Assembly (NCBI GenBank): GCA_902777385.1
Contig: CACYTP010000007.1
Location: forward strand, 62,001-126,000
Reading direction: 5' to 3'
Source: an uncultured bacterium
GTDB taxonomy: Bacteria > Cyanobacteriota > Vampirovibrionia > Gastranaerophilales > Gastranaerophilaceae
Length of the DNA: 64,000 nt
Shown: positions 27,901 to 39,900 of the stretch, piece after piece
How the letters are laid out: each line of letters opens with the position of its first letter
How positions within the stretch are numbered: position 1 is the stretch's first letter
Program-made: the position numbers and the translations under genes
Notes under the pieces: generated by a model
Seen by the model: the letters and a program-made list of their open reading frames with translations, nothing else
Databases searched by the model: none
What the model was told of the DNA's origin: nothing

Positions 27901-30900
27901 AATGATGAAGTTAACACATCTGTTACAACAATAGATAATTCTACAATTAATGCAACTACAGTTAATGCGTCATCAAATCTTGTAGAATTAACCATAAATC
28001 AAGCAAAAGCAAATGCCGGTGCAAATAACAAATTTGGAGCAGGTGCTGCCGTAATTGTGGATGATCAACATAATACAAGTAACGCAAAAATTACAAACAA
28101 CGCACAGATTACGGCAAAAGACGATATAACGGTCAATGCGACAACTCAACTTCCTATGAATCCTATGGAATTAAAAATAGGGCAGGAAGTCGGCGAAGGT
28201 GATAAAAAGAATGACCTGTACTTAGGGGTTGGTTTTGATCAGGGCGACGGTATTGATAAATGGGATGCAGAATTTCTCCACACCAATCTTCTGAAGTTAT
28301 TAGATCCTGACACCTTAAAATCTATAGGTTCAGCTCTCAAGAAGCCAAAAGAATTCGCAGGCAATAACGAATTAAGTATGGATGGCTTGTTTAACAACTT
28401 TGCAAAAGCCGAAGGCTCTGCAGAAACCGCTGCAATTGCAGGTTCTGTCGTAGTTAATACGCTAAAGAACGATACAACGGCAGAAGTTCTTAACGGTGCG
28501 ACACTTAAAGTAACCGGAGATGAAGGCAGTGTAAATATTAATGCGGCAAACTCTGTTATAAATTATAACGCTGTAGGTAAAGCAGATTTCTTAATTGAAG
28601 AAATTAATAAATATATTGCCAAGTTAAAACCGGACGATGAAGATGCTGAAGAAGCTTCTAAATTCGGTTTGGGCGGTTCTGTATTAGTAAGTAGTTTAAA
28701 TAGCAACGCAACCGCTAGGATTGATAATGCAAAGGTAAATGTTGAGTCAGGTGAAATAAATGTAAACTCCGCACAAGAAGAGGGCTACATAAATGCTCTT
28801 GTAACAGGCGGTTCTGCGGGTACTTTTGTTATTGAAGGAAGTGTTAATGTCCAAAATATTGGCGGTAAAACTTCTGCATATATAGTAAACAGTAATGATA
28901 CTAAAGCAGATTCCGTCAATGTAAATGCTGGGAAAGCATCAATAGAGATGAAAGAATCCGGCGAAGATGATCCGTTTGAGTTTGATGATGATACACATGA
29001 ATTAAACGTAAAAGACTCAAGAGACGTTGATGGTAAAACTTTGGTAATAAATATCTTGGGTGTAAATGCAACTCAAAAAGGTTCTTCAACAAACAGCAAT
29101 CAAAATGCTTCTTCAGGTGCTTCCGTTGGGGCATCTGTTAATGTTGCATCCATGAAAAAAGAAACCGAAGCGTATATTGATAATTCTACAATAACAGCAG
29201 ACGAAGTTAAAGTAGATGCAGACACAACATCAAGAAAAATTGATGTATTGTTGGCAGCTGCCAGTGCCGGCGGTGTTGATATGAAAGAAGCTAAGGATGA
29301 GGGTAAAAAGAGCAACGAAGAAAAAGCTAAATCAGGTGAAGGTGATTCTTCTGCTAACAAACCTGCTGACGGTAGCGGCGATTCTTCTGCTAACAAACCT
29401 GCTGACGGTAGCGGCGATTCTTCTGCCAACAAACCTGCTGACGGTAGTGCGAATGCTTCTGCAAATAACAAAAAGTCAAAAAATATCGGTAATTGGATGG
29501 ATATGCTTGATGAAGCAGGCGATGATGAAGAAGATGTCATGAATTTGAACGAATTGTTCAAAGAAAATGATGCGTCTGAACAAGCTCAAACATCTGTTAA
29601 AAAAGAATCAACTACGAATGCAATAAAAACTGCGGATAAAACTGCCGATAAAGACGGAAAACTGCAAGATGCAAAAAATCAAAATGCAAAAAAAGACGAT
29701 AAGGCTAATACTGAAACACTTACAGATAATAAGAACAAAAAACTCGAAGGTGATTCAAGCCAAAAAGCAGATACTACAACTGCATCAAACAACTTCTCAT
29801 TGGCTGCCGCAGGTTCTATTGATATAACAAAAGACGAAACAAAAATAACTTCCAAAATTACTAATTCTACAATAAATGCAGGCAAAAAAGCGGAAGTAAG
29901 TTCAAATAATGATACTTTAGTTGTTGATGTTAACGGAGGATTTGCAAAAGCCGGTAATGTTGCAGTCGGTGCAGGTGTAAATGTTTATCGTAATTTATCT
30001 AAAACAAAATCTCTTGTTGAAAATTCAACAATTAATTTTACGGATAAAGATGCTGAGGGGCTTGATGTAAAATCAAACTTCGATGCGGATTTAATTGATG
30101 TAACAGTAGGTATCGGGGCTGCAAAGGATAGTAATAACAGTGCAAAAATTGCTGTGGGCGGTTCATTTGCGTGGAATACTTTAAAAAATGAAGTATCGTC
30201 AAAAATCAATAATTCAACTATTCAAAAAGAAGAAAATGCAGGTAATCCTGACGTTAATGTTAGTGCAACCGATGATTCACTTATCTGGAATATAACCGGT
30301 GGTGTTGCTTATGCAGGAAGCAGTAAAGATAAAAACGCAACGGAAAATGAACAGAAGAATGCAACGGGTGTTGGTGCAGGGATAGCAGCAACAGTTGATT
30401 ACAGCTCAAAGAATATTAATGCTGAAATTACAGATAGTACTTTAACCGATGTGAAAGATGTTAAAGTTAATGCTGATTTAAAACAAAATTTACATACGGT
30501 AGCAGTAGCGGCTGCCGTTGCAACTACCAAGTCAGCTTACACCTTTGATGGTGCCGTTAATACGGAAATAAATACAAATACTGTCAATGCAAGAGTTGGT
30601 CAAGGTTATACTTATGATGATAAAGGCAACGTCGTAAAAGATAAAGATGGTAATATTGTTAAAACAGGAGTTGGAACAACAATAAAATCAACAGGAGATG
30701 TTGAAGTAAGTGCGGTTGAAACAATCCAAAATCTGAGTATAGCAGGCGGTGTAAACTTCTCCAGTGCAGATTCCGGTGTGGGTGTTGGTATCGGAGCAAT
30801 TGTAAACGTTAATAACTCTGACGTGACAGCTGAAGCTGATAAATTAACTGTTGAAAAATCAGGCTCTATTAAAATTAATGCTAAAGAAGACGAAGATTTA

Positions 30901-33900
30901 TCATTCTTGGCAGTTAATTTCGGGTTGCAAACAGGCGGCGGAACTGCAATAAACGTAAACGGAATTGCAAACGTATTTTTATCCGATGTCGTATCTCAGG
31001 CAGTTAATAATTCCGTACTAAATTCGTCAGGTAATGTTGCAATTCAATCTTTATACTTTAATAACCTTTGGGGTATTACGGCGGCAGTAGCTGTATCCAA
31101 AGATAAAGCAGCCGCATCTGCAAATCTGATAGCTGATGTTTATAATAATCACATAAATTCATTACTTGAAAAAGGATCAAAAATTAATACAGATGGTGGT
31201 GTTACAATAAAATCAATTGCGGTTGAAGAACTGACTATATTCCCTGTCGGTGTTTCAATTTCAGGAAATAGTGCGGCTGTAGCGGCAAATATTAATGCAA
31301 ATGTTATTGTAGACACGATTAAAGCTCAAGTATTTGGTGAAATAAATAAGAGCGGCAGTGTTCTTGTTAAAGCACAAGACACTACAAACATTTTGACAAG
31401 AGGCGGTACGCTTGCTTTAACATTCGGAGATGCTGCTATCGGCGGTGATGTTAATGTTGATGTAATTAATAAAAATGTAACTGCTGAAATTAAAGATACA
31501 ACTGTTAATTCAACAGGTTCGGTTGAAGTTCTTGCAAAAAGTATAAACGCTATGGGCGGAACGGTAAATATTGATAAAAATATAAAAGATAAAGATTTGC
31601 AAAGAGAAAATTATACCTTTAGCGTTGGAACTCTTGACGATGCAAAACACTTTGCGGACAAAACCGGCGAAGAAGATGCAAAAGATGATAAAGGAAATAT
31701 AATTTACGAAAACGGAAAGCCTAAAAAGCTTGCTAAATACGAAAATGAAGATAAATTTGGCAATTGGAACATGTTTTACGATTTGGGCGTAAGCTCAAAA
31801 GCAGCCGTTTCAGGTGTAATAGTTGTTAAAGTCATAGATGATACGGTTAAGGCTTATGTAACAGATTCTAATATCAACGCAAATTCGTTAAATGTGAATG
31901 CCATTTCAGGCACGGTTGCAAATGCTATTATGGGCAGAATTAATGTTGGAGGTTCGGCTGCTGTAGGTGCTAATATATTTGTAATGTCAGGAACATCTGC
32001 TGTAGAAGCACAAATTACCGACGATTATAACTTGAACGGCAAAAATAGCATAAATATTGCTAAAGATACGACTGTCCAAGCAAATGCAGAAAAGAAATCA
32101 ACTCTGATTACTGTCGGTGGCGGTGCTGCAGGTACAGCTTCCGTAAATGGTGCTGCTGTTGCTAATGTTATAAAAGATACAGTAACTTCTAAGATTGGTG
32201 ATGGTGTAAATGTAAATACAGGTACATTAAATGTTATTGCTGATAGTGACAACGATTTAAAAGGCGTGGTTGTTAATGTTGGAGCTGCAGGAACTGCAGC
32301 AGTGGGTGCGGTAGTTTATGTAAATAAGCAGAATACAACCAACACTGCTCAAATAGGTGAATTGGGTAAAGAATCTGCAATAATAAAAGCTATTGATAAT
32401 ATTAACGTAAAAGCTAATGCTGATGATGAATTTTCAGCACTGCTTATAAATGTTTCCGCTTCAGGTACGGCTGCAGTTGCAGGTACGGCATTAGTTAATG
32501 TTATAGATTCGCATGTCAATTCAGGTATATATAATTCAAATATTGTAAGTGAACAAGGTAAAGTTAATGTTATAGCTGACAGAGGCTATAACAGAGCTGA
32601 AATACTAAATGAAAACAAAGTGAGAAGCTGGTTCAAAGGTACTAATGCTTATAATCAAAAACAACAAAAGGATGGCGATAATACAGCAAAAGATATAAGT
32701 CAAAAAGATATAGATAATCTTAAGCCTAGAGTTGGTATGGTTAGTGCATCCGCATCAGGTACGGCTGCGGTAACAGCATCAGTAATCGTTAATGATATAG
32801 AAGGTAACATAACTTCAGAAGTTAAGGAATCTGAAATATCAACTAAAGACGGCTTAAATGTAGATGCAAATCAAACCTTTGTAAATTATGACGCAATAGC
32901 TGCGATGTCAGTTGCAGGTAATGCGGCGGTAAATGCAGTCGGTGTAATAAATGTTCTGGAAGACAATGTAACTGCTCAACTTGATAAAGCAACTGTTAAA
33001 CAAGGTAAAGCTAAAGTTGATGCCACTTCACAAATGAAAATTAATCAGCTTGTAGTATCAGGTCAAGTGGCACTAACAGGTGCATCTGTAGGGGTAGCGG
33101 TTGATGTAAACAAACTTAATGACACCGTACATTCTTATGTTACAAACGGTTCGGAAATCCATGGCGAAACAACAGTTAATGCAGAGCATGCCGTTGAAAT
33201 AAATAATGTATTATTGGGTGCAACTATTGCTGGAACAGGTGCTGCCGTTAATATTGTTCCTGTTATAAACAGTTATACCGGCGAAACAATTGCTGAAATT
33301 AACGGAAATTCTATAGTAAATGACGGTGAAATTAAAATAAGTGCTTTTGATAATATAGATAACTTCTCAGCTATTGCAGGTCTAGGCGGAGCAGGAGTCG
33401 GAGCTACTGTTTCAGGATATTTAATTAAAAACAGCTACGAAAATACCGTCAATGCAGGTATTAGCGGATTAAATATAAATACAAATAATAATATAAATAT
33501 ATCATCAGCTTCTGTTTTAGACAGTGAAAATGCACTTTTAGCCGCAGGTATTGCTGGTGTTGGTGCAAGCGTAACCGCAAATATTATTGTTAATGACATA
33601 GAATCTCATATAAATTCATATATTGATAACAGTGTTGTAAATAATGCGGGAAATATTACCTTAACCGCAAATAAAAAGGAAGACGGCACGCTTTATCAGG
33701 ATAAGATATATAATTTGACGGGTAGTGTCGGTGTAACTGGTATCGGTGGAAATGCTTCAACAAATATGATATTCAATTTATATAACAATACTACTCAAAG
33801 TTATGTACAAAATACTAATCTTGAACATGCACTAAAATTAGCTGTTGAAGCTCATGGCGATAAAATGTTCACCGCAAAGAACTATGGCATAGGTGCCGCC

Positions 33901-36900
33901 GGAATGGGCGGTACGGTTATTGCCGATGCTGTTGTTGATCAAATTGAATCTACCACACATGCATTTGTAAAAGCAAATAACAACAAAAACATTAACGTAG
34001 ATGGTGCAATTAATGTTATTGCTGATGATAAACTCGTATCAACTTCGGATATGGGCTTTGCAGCTGCGGCAGGTGCAGGTGGAGCTGTCGGTGCTAATAT
34101 AAATATCAGTAATTATAACGAAGCTGTTATTGCGGAACTTTTATCCGAAGGTGACAGTAAGATTACCGCCGGAAGTGTAAAATTAACTTCAAATGCCACT
34201 TATGCCCTTAAAAATACTATTTCAGGTGCTGCGGTCGGTTTCGGTGCTATGGCAGGTGATGTTTCGATTGTTCGATTAGGTAAAAGAGAAGCCTTAGACG
34301 GAAATGACGGGAAAAATACCGGTATAAATGAATCATTAGATACTGTAAAAAAAGGTTACGATAAAGCTGCTAACCATGAAGTGCAGAATAAAGATAACGA
34401 TGCCAAGAATCTTAATGATGATTCTTTAAAAGCAACAGATGAAGAAAGAGCAAAAGCAGAAAAAGAAAAAGCTAAATTTAATCCGACAAGTTCATCATCT
34501 GACGGCACAGGTTCTATTGCAAGGATAAACGGTAATGTAGAAACTAAAGGCGATATAATCTTAAATGCAGAAACAGACGTAAAAGGTATAAAAGAAATAG
34601 ATAAAGACGGCAAAGTTACATTATCGGATACTTTAACCTTTGAAAATCTTAAAATCCTTGGAGGCGGAGTTGCAGCAGGTGTAGGTGTTAAATTAATTGA
34701 CTTTTCAAATCAGACAAATGCTGAAATCGCAGGGGGAACAGTTACAACACAAGGCAATATAAATATCAATTCAGAGTCAAAAAATGACGTAAAAATAACA
34801 AATAAAAGCTATAAGGTATCATTAGCATCAATTGAAGGTGCAGTTGCGATTTATGATAATAAATCTTATACAAATTCCAAAATTGAAAACGCTGATATTG
34901 AGGCAAAAAATATTAATCTTAAAGCCAAATCATCTAATAAAGCAGACTTAGATAGTGAATCAGTAACAGTATCAGGGCTTAGTATTGCTGCTTCAGTGTC
35001 CAAAGCAAAAGATGACAGCACGACAAATGCGATTGTTACGGGAAATACGAATATTACAACAAAAGCTGTTGAAGGTGATGATGATTCAGGCAAATTGAAT
35101 CTCCATGCAACCGGTAATTCTGATATGAAAACGAACCTTCAATCAAATACTCTTGCACCTATTGATATTGCTTATATGAACGGTGAAGCAAGAGCAAACT
35201 CTAAAACTAATGCCGTTATAAAAGATGCAAATGGTAATATTAATGTTGCAGGATTAAATTTCGTATCTGATTCAAACGGATTAAGTTCAACTGCAACATC
35301 AAATGCTACATCAATATCCGGTATAAAAGTTAATGTAACCGGAACAGGCTCCAATATGACAGCAACTATGCAAGCAGGTATTGATAGTGTAGGAAAAGGA
35401 CTTGTAATAAATAACAGCGGAAAGACCTCAATTGTATCAGGTGTAGATGCCGGTGATAACTCTAAAGGAGCAGATGTATCAGCTAATGCGTATATTGAAA
35501 GCAGAGGTTTCAGTCTTGTAGGTGGCGGCGGAGTAGAGGCTAAAGCCGTAAATGATGTTACGGTAAATTCTGTAATGAAGTCAAATGAACATAATGCAGA
35601 TTCCCTTGAAATGATTGCTAAAGTAAATGAAACTGCAAAAGCGGATGTTTCAAATACATCATTAGGATTAGTTAATATCAGTGTTACAAAACTTACTACT
35701 GATGCAGAAGGTAATGTAGGAGTAACTGTTGATGGTAAAAATACAATTAAAAATAATGCAAAAATCGACGTTAACAGCAAGGTAACAAGTGATACAAGTG
35801 TTGCTTCTGCCGCATACGGTTTTGCAACGGGTTCCGGTACACATTTAACATCTAATCTGGAATCAAATACAATTCTGAATGTTAGTGGGAAATTAAACGC
35901 TAAAGAGCTTGAAATTGATTCAAATACAGAAAGAATATCAAAAGTTGACTATTCTTCTTCAAGCGGCGGTGCTGTTTCTATAAACGGAGCAACGGTTAAG
36001 AATGATGTGTCCGGCAAATCAGAAGTTAATTTAGTAAATTATACACCGTCAGCTGATTATGGCAATAAAATAACAATAAAGAATGCATCTACTAATACGC
36101 AAGATACTGTTTCAAGCAGTGTTTCCGGCGGTGCGGTATCAGTTGATTTTGCTAATGTTTCAGGCACGTTGAATTCCACAACGGTAACGAATATTAAAGA
36201 TTCTGATATTAAGACTAAGAATGATATAAATGTTCAAGTTGATAACACAAATATTGTACAAGACTCTGCTTCCATGTCAAACGGAGGAATTGTTGCAATA
36301 GCATCAAATAATGTATCACATACCTATAATTCCGGAGCCAAAATATCAGTTGATAATTCAAAAATTTCAGCAAAAGATATAACGGCAAAAGCTTTCTCAA
36401 ATATTAAAAATGCTTTAGGCGACAAATGGGTTGAATATAGAGGTGCTTCGAAAGGATTTATAGCAAAAAACAGCACTGATTTAAAAAATACTTTGAAACA
36501 AACAAGTGAAATCGAACTCAAAAATAACACTGAAATTAACTCAGATAATGACGTTCAATTAGTCGTTAATACAGATTCTAACTTTAAGCAAAAAATAGAT
36601 TCGTCAGGTTCCGGATTCGTTGCGATTCCAAAAGCAACAACCACTTTGAATACGGAAAATACAAATAAGATATCTATAGATAAAAATTCATCTGTATCAG
36701 CGAAAAAATCTGCCATATTTGATTTTGATTCAAACAATACATTACATACAAGAACTTATGCAAATGCATCTCATTTTGCAGGTGAACCTGTAGCAAAATC
36801 ATATTTAGCATTAACAATCAATAATACCCTTAACAACGAGGGTACTGTTAACGCCGGCAGCCTTGTAGATATAAATTTCATGAACAGTTCAAATAACGAT

Positions 36901-39900
36901 TTGAGTCAATATGCTCGTACGGAAGTTGATGCGGCAATTGCGACTTCTACTCAAGACGGAGCATTATCCAGAGCTTACAATAATCTGTTATCTGTAGCAG
37001 CTAATGCTCAAATAGCTTCAAAGAAAGATATTGATATTGCATATAATGTCGGCGAGGAAAAAATCAGTTCGGAAATTTCGTATAGATCTACAAGCTATGG
37101 CTTGTTAGGTATTCCTATTACCGTTAGAGGCAATCGCCAATCAATTGCCAAGAATTTCAGCAACAAATTAGTTCTTGATGGAGAAATGTCCGCAGGTGAC
37201 GGAAATAATAAATATATGAAAATAACTTCTGACGGTATGATTGATTTATCAACGTTGAAAGGATTTGATTCTGACGGATATAAAATTTCGGAAGATGTTG
37301 ACGACCAAGGTGAAGACTTAAAGAGCCATACCATAAGAATTCTGGAAGCCAGAATTGAGGAAATTAATAATCAGATAAAAACACTCAATAAGGATATTGG
37401 TAAACAAACCAAAATTATTGAGACAATTGAAGAAGCAATTACTAATATTAAAGATATGAACGCTGAGTTATCTCAGTATACCCATAAATCTTTGGATGAA
37501 TTTGAAAAAATAGGTAATGATGAATATAAAGCTTTGGTAAAACAGGCATTAATTGATAATAACGCAGGCTCTGTCGATTATGAAACAATTACTAAGGAAT
37601 ATATTGATTATGTAAAAGATATAAGAGCAAAAATTGAACAAGAAAATGAAAAATTCTATACTGATGGCATTGAGCCTACAATTACTGAAGCCAATATTAA
37701 GCCAATGGATCAATTTATCAAAAGCAAGGATACTGATACATATAAAAACTTAACTGAAACACAAATAAAAATATTAACGGATAATCTTGAAATAATAGGA
37801 AATAAATTATCTGAAACACCAAAGGGTAAATATAATGTGTATGACGGAAAGTACATTCTTGTACCTACAATAACACTCCCTGATGAGACAGTACCATCAG
37901 GTTCAAAAACTATGACCGAAGTGGACGTTCTGGCTTGGGCAGATTCGTTATTAAAGGATGAATTGAATAAATTAAAGAAAGAAAGACAAGTTAATGAACA
38001 TGAAAAGGATCTATTAAAAAAGAATTCCGATACTCAAACAAATAATTTGGAATTGATAAAAATAGCAAAAGCAACAGATATTGATGTACCTTATTATATT
38101 GAATTAGCAGATATGTCTGCGGAAGCTTCAGGAATTTATATAAGCGGAGATATTGATGATACGAAGGATATCACAGGAAGCGGTGAATTTAACGTAGACA
38201 GTCCGGCTCTCACTATAGACAACTATTCTACAAGAAGTATTATCCTAAACTCAGTAATGTTTGGTGATGGTAAACATAATGGTTTAATAATTAACGGAAA
38301 AGGTTATTCTGATTACTTGAATGTTAAAGATAAGGTAATCGGTACAAATAAAGGAGTTCACTACGTTAGCGATGGAATTGGCGGAAATGGTGATATAAAA
38401 ATAACGAATTATTATGATGTACTAAATCCGTTTGCAAAGACACTTAACATTCCAAATAATGTTCAGAAATCTGATATCACAATGCAAAGACCGATATTAA
38501 CCAGCGGAAAGCTTGACATATACAACGAAAGCGGTGATATAACAGCATTATCCAGTGTAAGTTCAGGAAGTAAACATCTGGTAGCTACTAATGGTGATAT
38601 TTATATCATGGCTGACGGGGAATTCTTTATGGATGATAAAGATGTTTTGTTTGCCGGAAATCTGATTCGTTTGACGGCAAATGATGCTGATATCAAGGGT
38701 AATATTACTGCCGGCTACAAAGAAAGAAAGCTTGAAATAACAAAAGATATGTTAGAAAATCTTGTCCTTGATCCGACTACAGGTGAAACTAACATGATTA
38801 ATCTTGGTGCTACGCCATATTTGGGTGACAGCAAAGGAAATAATATTAAAGCAATATATAAAGACGGTCAAATATACTTATTTGGAATAAAAGACTCTAT
38901 AGGTGCGGTAACATTGGATTTACAAAAAGGTAAGGTCGCTGCGAATGTTTCAACAAAAGAAGGTGCCAGTGCTATTGATATAGTTAACCATACCGATAAA
39001 GTAATAAATGTTTCAAGTATCGTAAATGTTTCGAGTTTTGGTCAATTATATAAAGAAGGTGGTGCAGATTATACAAAAGTCAACCATAAGAATTGGGATG
39101 CAGGAATTAATGGTAATACTGTGAATATTGACTCAGACGGAGGTATTAATTTTAATTCTACAGTTACTAATTTTGGAGATATAAATATTACAAATAAAAA
39201 CGGTAATATAACATTATATAAAGATATATTGGCATATACCGGTGATATAAATGTTTCTCAAACAAATGGTAATATTATAAATGGTATTTTTGATAATACA
39301 ATATCAAACCATTCCAGTGTAAATTTCGCTGATCGTGCCGAATTATTTGTTAAAGGTATATATATCCCTAATTTCACAACTTCTCAAGATTTGACTATAA
39401 ACGTTGTAGATGGGGATATTGGCGTAAATTCAAATCCAAATGCTAAAGTTGGAATTGATGCTTCAACAAGAGACTTTACCGATTCTATTAATGTAAATAT
39501 AGGCGGTAATGTTACTGCAACAGCTAAAAATAATACAAGTTCCGACAAACGAGTAATCAATTTGAGAGCAAAAGATTCAGATTTGAATATTAAGGATATA
39601 GATTCTGACGGAGATGTAATGTTGACCGCAGCTGACTGGGATATTGAAGACATGCGTCCAACTCCTGACGATGATACATATTTCCAAGGACATTCTATAT
39701 TGAATGCTTCCGGAAATAATTCTCCAATAAAAGGTCAAAATATATCCATGATTGCCAGTGATACAATTGGTACTCCGGATGAGAGAATTGTTATCAATCA
39801 GGACACTATAACCAATAACGGTGGAAAAATTGCAATAGAATCAGAAAATGATGTATATGTTGATATTAAATCAAATTCAAATAATCCGACATATATTGAT

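Noticed and set aside
26571-29885. Long open frames on the minus strand opposite the adhesin gene
   Set aside because: They mirror the Asn/Asp/Ser-rich coding strand, contain its tandem repeats in antisense, have no ribosome binding sites and show no recognisable protein.
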